Positions 27,336 to 35,790 of a DNA stretch of 64,000 bases are shown here, piece by piece (within the stretch, counting starts at the first letter, position 1; every line of letters begins with the position of its first letter). The DNA is from CAWAVN01 sp963825075 (GTDB taxonomy: Bacteria; Planctomycetota; Planctomycetia; Planctomycetales; Planctomycetaceae). The position numbers were made by a program, and so were the translations under genes. Below the pieces are notes generated by a model, which saw nothing but the letters and a program-made list of their open reading frames with translations, made no database searches and had not been told where the DNA came from. Location: positions 56,637-120,636 of the forward strand of contig CAWGRX010000043.1 of assembly GCA_963825075.1 (NCBI GenBank), read 5' to 3'.

Positions 27336-28139
27336 ATGAACTTAACTCGACGGTTTCCCATGAACTGGAATTTCGCGGTTCCTGTGATTGGTTTGATTTT
27401 GATTTCAAGCGCGGCGTCCGCGGAAGACGAGGTTGCGCCAACACCGAAAGAGCTTCGTGCTCAAGCGGAAACATTGGAACGAGCGGCACTGGACGGTCTT
27501 CTGATGGGACACAAAGATGAAGAAGTGACGCTTACTCCATCGTTGGCGGCAAAGCTCGCGAAGTCGTATCGCGAGGAAGCCGATTTGCGCGAAAAAAGCG
27601 AGGCGTTGTCAAAAGAGGCCGAAAAGTTGGCAAGTGCCGGAAAGACGACCGAGGCCAAAAAGCAGCGCAGCGCCGCCGCCCAGGCACGGATCGAAGCAGA
27701 AGCAATGGCCGCCGAGCGGATTGAGGACCAGCGACTTCGAGAGAGACGAGTCAATCTTCGAGACGATCTGCTCTTCAAGATAGAAAAGGCCGCCGCGTTT
27801 CGGCGAGAGGGGAATTCTCAGGAAGCGGCCAAACTGGAAGCCGAAGCCGAAACGTTGCTTCAACAGGCAGGCTACAATAAGCGGCTCAAACGAGTCCACG
27901 AACTCAAGCAGATGGCAATCGACGCCATGCTGGAAGGCAGGTCGGAAGACGCAAATCTCTTCACGCGAGAAGCCAACCAGTTGCTCCCCGCTGAGGCCAC
28001 TCTTCCCTTATCGTCCCATTCAAGTCGCCTTTCCGCGCCGTCGGAATTGCAGCAGCTTCGCAGCGACGTCGATCGTCTGACTCAACAGGTCAAATTACTG
28101 ACCGAAGCGGTCAAGGTTCTCGCGGCTCGGCAGCAATAG
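27336..28139 (+). CDS. Exported coiled-coil protein, unknown function
   Basis: A 267-residue protein from the ATG at 27336 (AAGGGG upstream). The signal peptide is MNLTRRFPMNWNFAVPVIGL followed by ILISSAASAED. The remainder is almost entirely charged alpha-helix: PKELRAQAETLERAALDGLL, EADLREKSEALSKEAEKLA, and SDVDRLTQQVKLLTEAVKVL at the C-terminus, where heptad spacing is clear. No enzyme motif is present. The stop is two bases before that of the convergent helicase gene. Confidence 0.75.
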   Translation: MNLTRRFPMNWNFAVPVIGLILISSAASAEDEVAPTPKELRAQAETLERAALDGLLMGHKDEEVTLTPSLAAKLAKSYREEADLREKSEALSKEAEKLASAGKTTEAKKQRSAAAQARIEAEAMAAERIEDQRLRERRVNLRDDLLFKIEKAAAFRREGNSQEAAKLEAEAETLLQQAGYNKRLKRVHELKQMAIDAMLEGRSEDANLFTREANQLLPAEATLPLSSHSSRLSAPSELQQLRSDVDRLTQQVKLLTEAVKVLAARQQ

Positions 28140-28141
28140 GG

Positions 28142-30598
28142 TCAATCGCCGTCCAAACCGCCGCCGAATTCTTCCATTTCTTCGCCCAGTCCCTCGACAT
28201 CCTCGACCTCGGCGGCTGCGGTTTCGCCTTTGATGAGATCGACCTGCGCCTGGGCGGCGGCGATGGCTTTGTCGGTGCTTTCGGGATCGACGGCCCGGCA
28301 GCTTTCGGTGAGTTGATCGCTTAACTCCCGCAGGAAGGTTTGCCATTCTTCCGGGTCAGCTAGGGCGGGGCAGACTTGCATAAACTCGCCGCAGAGCAAA
28401 ATCAGCCGCAGGAAATGCCGAAACACCATGCCTTCCTGCCGGGTCAGCCCTTTCGCGGTGACGTATTTGTTGAAGTCTCCGCCCTGGGTCAACAACTCCC
28501 CCGCCGCCCAGACGGGCATGATCCGCACATCCCGGACGCCGGGGTATTGCGAATCGAACAACAGCTTAAGCTTCTCCGCCAGCGTGGGCGTCCAGCGCTC
28601 TTCCCAGTTGAGCGTCGGGTCATCCTTCACCGACAAATCGTGAGGCGTGACCAAACCCCGCTGCAAAAGTTCCTCATCCAATCGCGATTGCGCCAAATTG
28701 CCCGGCGGCAAATCTTCGAGCCGCGGGACCCGCACGAACTTTGCCATCGAACCGGGAAGTTCCAACACGCTTTCCAAAGCCTGAATCCGCTCCTCGGCAT
28801 CGGCGATCCCCAAATGCTCCAAGAGAAACGCTCCATACACCGGATTGACGCTGCGAAACTCCAACAGTTCCGCCAGCCGAGGCGTGGCATGGGCCAGCTT
28901 GGGTTCGTATTCCTCCGCTTCCGATTCTTCCTCGGAGCCGACGGACTTTTGTTTGGTTTTTTTCTGTTTGGGGTCGGCTTCCGCACGGGCTTCCTGAATC
29001 AAAGAACCCAAGAGGCCCGGTTTGGGTTTCTTTTTTTCGGGCTGTTCGTCGGCGGGTTGTTCCTCTTGCTTCACGTCGGGCGGCGGCGGGGGTTCGGGTT
29101 CGAGTTTGACGAACCCGCCCGCCCACAATGTTTTGAGCATCCGATTGAGTTGCTTCTGTCCCGCGGCGAGGCGTTTGTCGTCCATCAATCGCCTGCTGAC
29201 GACCTGCCGCAGCCGTTCCACCTCCGGCGAAAGTTCCAGAAGATACGCCAACAACCGCCAGGGTAATTGGCCCCGGCTGGCGAGTTTGCCGGGCGGGGCT
29301 TCGATGAGTTTTTGAAACTGCTCCTCGCTCCAATACTGCTCGGTTTTCCGGCGGGTGGGCATCTTTTTGAGGATGCGTTTGCGGGCCTTGATCAGGTTCG
29401 GGTCCTTGGTGTCTTCCGGGATCGTGTCGTGCTTTTCCTTCCAGCGGGCGATTTTGACGTCGTCTTCGTGAGCCAGGGCATACACAAAACCTTCGGTGTC
29501 GAACTGCGGCCGGCCCGCGCGGCCGAACATCTGATGGGCGGAGCTGGCATCAATGACTTTCTTGTCGCCCGGCGGCCCTTTGAGCAGCGTGGTGAGCAAT
29601 ACCGAGCGGGCCGGCAGATTGATCCCCGCCGCCAATGTCTCCGTGCAAACGCAGACGCTCAAGAGCTTTCGCTGAAAAAACCGTTCGACGACCCGCCGGT
29701 ATTTGGGCAAGAGCCCCGCATGATGCACCCCGACACCGCGCATCAAGATCGATTTGAGCTTCGGCCCCGCTCCGTGGGTGAAGTCGTGCTCTTCGATTGC
29801 GGCGGCGAGCTTTTTTTGCTGGCCGTCCGAGAGCAGGCTTTTGCCGCGAAGTTGCTCGGCGACGTTCCAGCATTGATCGCGATTGAAGCAAAACACCAAA
29901 GCCGGCGTCGTGCGGGTCTCCTCATCGCCCGACGCCATGTGCTCGAGTTGCTCGTTGAGCAGTTGATCGCCAATCCAGAAAAACCTGAGTGGCACCTTGC
30001 GATCGGAGCTTTGCACAAGTTGCAGTTTGCGATTATGGCTTCTCGCGAGCCAGATGATGAACTCCGCAGAGTTCCCTACCGTGGCCGAGAGGAGCAAGAG
30101 CCGTGTCTCTTTCGGCAAGAGAGCCAGCGACAGTTCCCAAACGATCCCGCGGTCCGGCGAGTTGAAGGTGTGGAACTCGTCCATCACCACCGCCGAGACG
30201 TTGTGAAAATCAAAGCCTTCGGGATGCAGGAGCCGATTGAGCAGAATCTCCGCGACGACGACCAGCACGCGGGCGTTGGGATTGACTTTGCGGTTGCCCG
30301 TGACGAGGCCCACATCATCTTTGGAGAAGCCCCATTTGACGGCCGCCTCTTGAATCTCGTGAAACTTCTGCTCCGTGAGCGCGATCAAAGGCGTGGTGAG
30401 ATAGGCGATGCTCCCGGAATGGAGGGCCTCAAACAGGGCCGCCTCCGCGATCAAGGTTTTCCCCGTCCCCGTCGGAGCACAGACCAACACGCCCCGCTCG
30501 GCGGTGAACCACGCCAAGAGCGCTTCTTCCTGCACCGGATAAGGCTCGAACGCCAACTGGTCGAGATACATCGAACACAGCTCATCGCGGCTAAACAT
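28142..30598 (-). CDS. Ski2/Hel308-like DExH helicase
   Basis: An 818-residue superfamily 2 helicase. Motif I is APTGTGKT (41-48), motif II is DEFH (140-143), motif III is SAT (171-173), motif V includes TETLAAGINLPAR, and motif VI is QMFGRAGRP. The middle has a charged Pro/Glu/Lys linker (about residues 515-590), and the C-terminal half is unlike the RNA-exosome helicases. The C-terminus is very acidic (EGLGEEMEEFGGGLDGD). Such proteins act in RNA processing or DNA repair; which one applies here cannot be told. A large antisense open frame in this region is only a shadow. Confidence 0.9.
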   Translation of the reverse strand: MFSRDELCSMYLDQLAFEPYPVQEEALLAWFTAERGVLVCAPTGTGKTLIAEAALFEALHSGSIAYLTTPLIALTEQKFHEIQEAAVKWGFSKDDVGLVTGNRKVNPNARVLVVVAEILLNRLLHPEGFDFHNVSAVVMDEFHTFNSPDRGIVWELSLALLPKETRLLLLSATVGNSAEFIIWLARSHNRKLQLVQSSDRKVPLRFFWIGDQLLNEQLEHMASGDEETRTTPALVFCFNRDQCWNVAEQLRGKSLLSDGQQKKLAAAIEEHDFTHGAGPKLKSILMRGVGVHHAGLLPKYRRVVERFFQRKLLSVCVCTETLAAGINLPARSVLLTTLLKGPPGDKKVIDASSAHQMFGRAGRPQFDTEGFVYALAHEDDVKIARWKEKHDTIPEDTKDPNLIKARKRILKKMPTRRKTEQYWSEEQFQKLIEAPPGKLASRGQLPWRLLAYLLELSPEVERLRQVVSRRLMDDKRLAAGQKQLNRMLKTLWAGGFVKLEPEPPPPPDVKQEEQPADEQPEKKKPKPGLLGSLIQEARAEADPKQKKTKQKSVGSEEESEAEEYEPKLAHATPRLAELLEFRSVNPVYGAFLLEHLGIADAEERIQALESVLELPGSMAKFVRVPRLEDLPPGNLAQSRLDEELLQRGLVTPHDLSVKDDPTLNWEERWTPTLAEKLKLLFDSQYPGVRDVRIMPVWAAGELLTQGGDFNKYVTAKGLTRQEGMVFRHFLRLILLCGEFMQVCPALADPEEWQTFLRELSDQLTESCRAVDPESTDKAIAAAQAQVDLIKGETAAAEVEDVEGLGEEMEEFGGGLDGD

Positions 30599-30687
30599 CG
30601 ATCCCCAATCATCGCAAAAACCAAAGAGGCCCTACGCAGGCAGGATAGAACATGCCCGAAACATTGTCCAAGGCAGCCGGACGGAGG

Positions 30688-31458
30688 TCAGAGGCTCGTC
30701 TCGTCTTCATTTTCCGGGGATTCACTCTCCAAACCCGGTTGTTCGAGTCGGCCGCGTTTTTGCAGCCAGCGGGCGACGAGCCAGCAGGTGATGGCCCAGA
30801 CGGTTCCCACGGTCCAGCCGGCAAGCACGTCGGTCGGCCAGTGCACGCCGAGGTACACCCGGCTGACGCCCACGGCGATGGTCAGGAACATGGCGATCGT
30901 GATGAGGTAGATTTTCACCCGCCGCTGCCGATGTGCGCGGGCCAACACGACGGCGAGCGTGAGGTAGGTGATCGCGGACATCATGGAATGCCCGCTGGGA
31001 AAGCTGCTGGTGTAAACGTAAGAGCCGTGGGGCACCAGATCGGGCCGCGGGCGGCTGAAGCCAGCTTTTAGAATCGAACCGACTAAAATCCCGCCGCCGA
31101 CGGTCACGGCCAGAAACATCGCCAAGTGCTGTTTGCGTTCCAAGAGCAGGTAACCCACCACCGCGGCCGTGAGCAGTGTCAGCACGGTCATTCCGCCCAA
31201 AGCCGTTATGTCACGGCCGATTTCTTCCACCCAACGGGGACCGATGGGATCGCTCCGGTCGGCGGGATTTCGGAGCGCCAAGAGGATCGTCTCATCAAAC
31301 GACCGCGTTTCCTTCTCGGAGACTTCATCGGCCAGCGCGGCAAACGCCCACAGCCCCGCCGCGATCACCCCCAATCCGACGAGCAAAACCAACTCATCGC
31401 GAAGCAGTCCTTTGAAGAAATCTCTTGCCACCGCGATGCATTCTCGCATCCGTTTCAT
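30688..31458 (-). CDS. PAP2-family membrane phosphatase
   Basis: A 256-residue integral membrane enzyme with the three PAP2 motifs: KAGFSRPRPD, SFPSGHSM, and SRVYLGVHWPTDV, whose His residues form the catalytic site. The first membrane segment (LVLLVGLGVIAAGLWAFAAL) and at least four later ones frame the motifs. The start MKRMRECIAVARDFFKG is preceded by a short non-coding gap. The family cleaves lipid phosphates such as undecaprenyl pyrophosphate or phosphatidate; the substrate is unknown here. The C-terminus is Glu/Pro-rich. Confidence 0.92.
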   Translation of the reverse strand: MKRMRECIAVARDFFKGLLRDELVLLVGLGVIAAGLWAFAALADEVSEKETRSFDETILLALRNPADRSDPIGPRWVEEIGRDITALGGMTVLTLLTAAVVGYLLLERKQHLAMFLAVTVGGGILVGSILKAGFSRPRPDLVPHGSYVYTSSFPSGHSMMSAITYLTLAVVLARAHRQRRVKIYLITIAMFLTIAVGVSRVYLGVHWPTDVLAGWTVGTVWAITCWLVARWLQKRGRLEQPGLESESPENEDETSL

Positions 31459-31486
31459 GTCCGCAATCCTAGCCGTCCGCCGATTT

Positions 31487-32935
31487 TCAGGCGAGGATGT
31501 CTTTCACCACGTTGCCGGCGACGTCGGTGAGGCGTTCGTCCCGGCCGTTGTGGAAGAACGTCAGCCATTTGTGGTTGAGGCCCAACAGATGCAAAATCGT
31601 GGCGTGCAGGTCGTGGATGTGGACGGGGTTTTCCTCGGCTCTTAACCCGATGGCATCGGTGGCTCCGTAAGCCATGCCGCCTTGGACGCCGCCACCCGCC
31701 ATCCAGACGGTGTAGCCCCAGGGGTTATGGTCGCGTCCTTTGCCTTGTTCGCTCATGGGCATGCGGCCGAACTCGCCGCCCCAGATCACCAGCGTGTCTT
31801 TGAAGAGGCCACGGTCTTTGAGATCCTTTAAAAGCCCCGCCACGGGATTGTCGGTCCGCCGGCAGTAGGTGCCGTGGTTGTCCAGCACGTTCTTGTGGGC
31901 GTCCCAGCCGTTGGTGTCGCCAGAATAGACCTGCACGAATCGCACGTCGCGCTCGATCATCCGCCGCGCCAGCAAACACCGCACGCCGAACTCGTGCGTG
32001 TCCTTCTCCCCGATGCCATACAGCTTTTGCGTCTCGCGGGACTCCCGGCTGAGATCGACGAGTTCCGGAGCGGCGGACTGCATGCGGTAGGCCAGTTCGT
32101 AAGCATTCACACGCGCGGAAAGTTCGCCGTCGAAATCCCGCTGGGCGAGATGTTCTGCGTTGAATTTTCGCACCAAATCCAACGTGGCTTGTTGTTGGGA
32201 CGGGCGGATGCCGGGCTGCGGTTTGAGGTTCAGAATCGGATTTTCGCCGGCCCGCATCGTGGTCCCCTGATAAGTCGCGGGGAGAAAGCCGCTGCCCCAC
32301 GCCGGCGGTCCGCCTTTGACGCCGCCGCCGGGATCGGGGAGCACAACGAACGCGGGCATGTTGCGGTTCTCGGTTCCCAGGCCGTAACTGACCCAACTGC
32401 CCAGGCTGGGTTTGCCCATCAGGATGCTGCCTGTATTCATCTGATAGACCGACTGCGGATGGTTCACGCTGTCGCCGTGGCAACTTTTCAGCACGCACAA
32501 GTCATCGGCACACTTCGCGAGATGCGGCAGAAAATCGCTGATCTCGAGGCCCGACTCGCCGCGCTTGCGGAACGGCTTCACCGGGCCCATCAACGGATTC
32601 TTCGCGACCTTGCGGCGGGTCATCACTTTGCCGAAACTCTCCGGCAGCGGTTGGCCGGCGTATTTGATCAGGTCGGGCTTTTTGTCGAACAGATCCATGT
32701 GGCTCGGCCCGCCGTGCATAAACAGGTAAATCACCCGCTTCGCCCGCGCGGGGAAATGCGGATCCTTTGCCCGCAGAGGATCTGGGGAAGATTTCTCTGC
32801 CGCCGAGGTCAAACCCTCGTCGGCCAACAGCGAAGCCAAAGCGATCGCCCCGATTCCTCCGCCGGCGTTTAAGAGGAAATCCCGGCGATTCGGAGTCGCG
32901 GAATTTTGGAGTGGGGACGTGATGGGAAACGGCAT
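31487..32935 (-). CDS. DUF1501 twin-arginine protein (sulfatase-like fold)
   Basis: A 482-residue exported protein of the planctomycete/Verrucomicrobia DUF1501 family. The ATG at 32935 follows GGGAGAA and starts MPFPITSPLQNSATP; the Tat signal RRDFLLNAGGGIGAIALASL follows. Family motifs include KRVIYLFMHGGPSHMDLFD, VKSCHGDSVNHPQSVYQMN-like text, DTLVIWGGEFGRMPMSEQ and GRDHNPWGYTVWMAGGG. DUF1501 genes usually sit next to a DUF1549/DUF1553 cytochrome gene; none is in this window. Function unproven. The frame open to 33187 is an unsupported extension. Confidence 0.93.
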   Translation of the reverse strand: MPFPITSPLQNSATPNRRDFLLNAGGGIGAIALASLLADEGLTSAAEKSSPDPLRAKDPHFPARAKRVIYLFMHGGPSHMDLFDKKPDLIKYAGQPLPESFGKVMTRRKVAKNPLMGPVKPFRKRGESGLEISDFLPHLAKCADDLCVLKSCHGDSVNHPQSVYQMNTGSILMGKPSLGSWVSYGLGTENRNMPAFVVLPDPGGGVKGGPPAWGSGFLPATYQGTTMRAGENPILNLKPQPGIRPSQQQATLDLVRKFNAEHLAQRDFDGELSARVNAYELAYRMQSAAPELVDLSRESRETQKLYGIGEKDTHEFGVRCLLARRMIERDVRFVQVYSGDTNGWDAHKNVLDNHGTYCRRTDNPVAGLLKDLKDRGLFKDTLVIWGGEFGRMPMSEQGKGRDHNPWGYTVWMAGGGVQGGMAYGATDAIGLRAEENPVHIHDLHATILHLLGLNHKWLTFFHNGRDERLTDVAGNVVKDILA

Positions 32936-33134
32936 GGCCAGTTCTCCCGACAAGGGAATTTGATGGGACCTGTGAACTTTCTTCATTATGGGGAATGAAC
33001 CCGCCGCTGAAAAGCCGCTTTGAATCACGTTTCGGGAATCTCGCGGGCTGGGATTGCGATTTTTGGCTGTGATTGACATAACTGGTGAGGAACAAACCGA
33101 AACCTGATTTAGAGTGACGAAGAGGAATAAACCG

Positions 33135-33494
33135 ATGCCGAATTTGACGGTCGAAGGCGCGGGCGAATTTGAGGTGCCGGCGGGCAAGCGATTGGTGCTG
33201 GCATTGGAGCAGGACGCCGGCGTGGATCAACTCCACGCCTGCGGCGGAAATGCCCGCTGCACGACCTGCCGAGTGGAGTTTCTCTCCGGCGAACCGGACA
33301 ATATGACCAAAGCGGAAAAGGACCTGCTCGCCGCCCGGGGTCTCGCCGGCGTGCGGCTGAGTTGCCAGATTCTCTGCGACCACGACATGCGCGTGAAGTG
33401 CATCAGCCGCCTGGAAGGCAGCGGCCGCGCCGATGCCGGCTCCCCCGTGGAAGCGGACATCCACCCGCAACCGGTCGAATGGGTGGAGAAGTAG
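33135..33494 (+). CDS. 2Fe-2S ferredoxin
   Basis: A 119-residue soluble electron carrier of plant/adrenodoxin type. The cluster ligands are HACGGNARCTTC (three Cys in C-x5-C-x2-C spacing) and LSCQILC. The ATG at 33135 follows GAGGAA. The tail (SGRADAGSPVEADIHPQPVE) is longer and more charged than in minimal ferredoxins. It is followed after six bases by tgt; an electron-donor role in queuosine synthesis or elsewhere cannot be concluded from adjacency alone. Confidence 0.9.
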   Translation: MPNLTVEGAGEFEVPAGKRLVLALEQDAGVDQLHACGGNARCTTCRVEFLSGEPDNMTKAEKDLLAARGLAGVRLSCQILCDHDMRVKCISRLEGSGRADAGSPVEADIHPQPVEWVEK

Positions 33495-33500
33495 GCTCTG

Positions 33501-34619
33501 GTGACTCACTTTGCGTTTCATCGTGACGCGACCGAGTCAAGGACCGCCGCACGGGTGGGGCGGTGGCAGACGCCGCACGGCGAAGTCGAAACCCCCGCCT
33601 TCATGCCGGTGGGCACACTGGCGACGGTCAAAGGCATTCTCCCGGAGCAGCTTCGCGCGACCGGTGCCCAAATGGTGCTGGCGAATACCTACCATTTGGC
33701 GCTTCGGCCGGGGGCCGATGTCGTCGCGGAATTGGGCGGCCTGCATGAATTTATGCATTGGGACGGACCGATTCTCACCGACAGCGGCGGCTACCAGGTT
33801 TTCAGCCTCGCCCAACTCCGACAGATCACCGACGAGCACGTGGTATTCCGCTCGCATGTCGATGGCAGTCTGTTGGAACTCTCGCCCGAAAAGGCAATGC
33901 GGATCCAGGAACAGTTGAGCGCGGACTGTATCATGTGTCTCGATGAATGCCCGCCTCATGATGTGGCGTTCGACCGGATGAAAGAAGCCGTGGACCGCAC
34001 AACGCTCTGGGCCGGTCGCTGCCGGGAGTCGCACCGCCGGGACGATCAGGCCCTGTTCGGGATCGTGCAGGGCGGAACGATGCGGGAACTGCGGGAACGC
34101 TCGGCCGAAGGTTTATTGGCTTGGGATTTTCCCGGCTATGCCGTGGGCGGTCTCAGCGTGGGGGAGTCGCCGGAGGAGATGTACCGGACGCTCGAATGGA
34201 CGGTTCCCCTGTTGCCCGCGGATCGGCCGCGGTATTTGATGGGGGTCGGTCGGCCGATCGACTTAATCGAATCGGTGCTGCGAGGGATCGACCTGTTCGA
34301 TTGCGTAATGCCCACCCGCAACGGGCGGAATGCGACGGCGTTCACGTTTTCCGGCCGGGTGCGGATGCGGAACCTCAAACATCAGCGCGACCCCGCCCCC
34401 TTGGATGCCGAGTGCGAATGCCTCGTCTGCCGGCAATTCAGCCGGGCCTATCTGAGGCATTTGTTCATATCTGGGGAGATGCTCGGCCCGATTTTGCTCT
34501 CGATTCACAATCTGGCCCATTATCAAGAGTTGCTCAAGCGATTGCGAATGGCGATCCGGGCCGGAAAGGCGGCGGAGTTTCGCTCCGAGTACCTTGCCCG
34601 GCAGTCGGCATCTGTCTAA
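33501..34619 (+). CDS. tgt: Queuine tRNA-ribosyltransferase (tRNA-guanine transglycosylase)
   Basis: A 372-residue enzyme that swaps the wobble guanine for preQ1 in His, Asp, Asn and Tyr tRNAs. The GTG start at 33501 gives MTHFAFHRDATESRTAARVG. Substrate motifs include LTDSGGYQVFSL. The nucleophile Asp lies in IDLFDCVMPTRNGRNATAFT. The zinc ligands are CECLVC with a following His in RAYLRHLF. It opens the tgt-yajC-secDF cluster, an order conserved in many bacteria. Confidence 0.96.
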   Translation: MTHFAFHRDATESRTAARVGRWQTPHGEVETPAFMPVGTLATVKGILPEQLRATGAQMVLANTYHLALRPGADVVAELGGLHEFMHWDGPILTDSGGYQVFSLAQLRQITDEHVVFRSHVDGSLLELSPEKAMRIQEQLSADCIMCLDECPPHDVAFDRMKEAVDRTTLWAGRCRESHRRDDQALFGIVQGGTMRELRERSAEGLLAWDFPGYAVGGLSVGESPEEMYRTLEWTVPLLPADRPRYLMGVGRPIDLIESVLRGIDLFDCVMPTRNGRNATAFTFSGRVRMRNLKHQRDPAPLDAECECLVCRQFSRAYLRHLFISGEMLGPILLSIHNLAHYQELLKRLRMAIRAGKAAEFRSEYLARQSASV

Positions 34620-34690
34620 GATACGCGCTGGTCCGCGAAAAAGGTGCGTTTCGGCTAAGATTTTCGCCTCCGCAAACGAATGGCTATTGG

Positions 34691-34785
34691 ATTAGCCGCA
34701 GGGCGCTAGCCCCGGTTCTCGTAAGGACCCGGCACCGGTGCGTTCTTGTTGATGATCGGACAGTTTTTCTCGAACGGTCCTAACC
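34691..34785. repeat. Dispersed repeat, family D, long form
   Basis: attagccgcagggcgctagc is followed by ccccggttctcg, then cggacagtttttctcgaacg and gtcctaacc. The same two parts recur at 41462-41500 and 41715-41744, and the tail alone at about 41400-41425. It lies between tgt and yajC. Confidence 0.7.
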
Positions 34786-34801
34786 GAATCGGTTCATAAA
34801 T

Positions 34802-35194
34802 ATGTGTTTTCAATTGCTGTCGCTGCTCGCCGAGGAAGCCGCCAACGGGCAGAAGCCCGGCTTGAATTTCGGCGAGTTGATTCTGACGATGTTGCCTTTC
34901 ATTGTCATCCTGTTGCTGTTTCAGTGGCTGTTTGTTCCGAATCCGCAAAAGCGGGAGCAAAAACACATCGAGGCCCTCAAAACCACCTTGAAAAAGAACG
35001 ACCCGGTCGTCACGGCGGGCGGGATCATCGGCACGGTTGCCAATGTCTCGCCCGAGAAAAGCGAAGTGACCATCAAAGTCGATGATAACACAAAACTCCG
35101 CGTGCAAATGCGGAGCGTGCTGGCTATCCCCAAACCGGACGGCAAAGACGCCAAAAGCAACAAGCCCGAACCGCCCCCGGCGGAATCCAAGTAG
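34802..35194 (+). CDS. yajC: Preprotein translocase subunit YajC
   Basis: A 130-residue protein. The single membrane segment (LILTMLPFIVILLLFQWLFV) is followed by the family motif PNPQKREQKHIEALKTTLKK and GGIIGTVANVSPEKSEVTIK. YajC joins SecD/SecF in the holotranslocon. The start MCFQLLSLLAEEAANGQKPG is a modest extension compared with short YajCs. Next downstream are a two-segment membrane gene and secDF. Confidence 0.95.
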   Translation: MCFQLLSLLAEEAANGQKPGLNFGELILTMLPFIVILLLFQWLFVPNPQKREQKHIEALKTTLKKNDPVVTAGGIIGTVANVSPEKSEVTIKVDDNTKLRVQMRSVLAIPKPDGKDAKSNKPEPPPAESK

Positions 35195-35251
35195 CACAAC
35201 GCCCAATCTGATTCTCCAATTCTCCTTGAATAAGTTGCAGGAAGGGATTCG

Positions 35252-35665
35252 ATGATTCCTCATCTCGGCCATTGGGCGGTTTTGGCGGCGACGGAAGCCG
35301 AAGCCGTCGAAAACGTCGTGCCCAACTGGTTAAAGCTGTTAATCACCGTCGCGGTGTTTTTAATCCCCTATGCCTTGGGCGTGCTGATTGCCCGCGGGCT
35401 GAAGCTGAAGGAATACGCCTTTAAAATCGGCCTGGTGCTGTTTTCCGCGACGTTCTTTCTGATGCCGTTTTGCTATCAAGGCATCTACAGCGTGTTGGAA
35501 CAACGGGAATATCAAGAGAAACTGGCAACCTGGGAAGCGGAGCAGGACAAGTCGGAGATCACGGAAAAAGGCCTGAAGGCCATCAAAGAGAAAAACCCCA
35601 AACTGCGGATTATCGAAACTCCGGAAGAAGCCGCCGAAGCCGAGCTTTCTATTTCCGGCCAATAA
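35252..35665 (+). CDS. Two-segment membrane protein of the sec cluster
   Basis: A 137-residue protein with two hydrophobic segments (LLITVAVFLIPYALGVLIAR and KIGLVLFSATFFLMPFCYQG) and a charged cytoplasmic-type tail (EKLATWEAEQDKSEITEKGL). From memory, the segment PYALGVLIARGLKLKEYAFK resembles the membrane N-terminus that planctomycete SecD proteins normally carry fused to the rest. If so, this is a split-off SecD N-terminal module, consistent with the unusual start of the SecDF gene that follows. It is placed between yajC and secDF, so a role in export is likely but inferred. Confidence 0.65.
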   Translation: MIPHLGHWAVLAATEAEAVENVVPNWLKLLITVAVFLIPYALGVLIARGLKLKEYAFKIGLVLFSATFFLMPFCYQGIYSVLEQREYQEKLATWEAEQDKSEITEKGLKAIKEKNPKLRIIETPEEAAEAELSISGQ

Positions 35666-35790
35666 CCGAGTGCGGGAATCGGCCTGAGAGCTTGCGATTA
35701 TTCGGTCATTTTGAAACCAAAGGTGCCCATTAGAGCGAGCCGGCCTCATGAGGAAGCGGGCGCATCGCCAGTGAAACCAAGGAACCCAAC

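Noticed and set aside
29267..30910. A 547-residue open frame antisense to the helicase
   Set aside because: The helicase motifs on the other strand are complete, so this is a shadow frame caused by high GC.
35711..35790. The long TTG-started extension of the SecDF frame
   Set aside because: It lacks a ribosome-binding site. The ATG at 35791 has AAGGA and a natural hydrophobic start, although it needs a frame correction near 35840.
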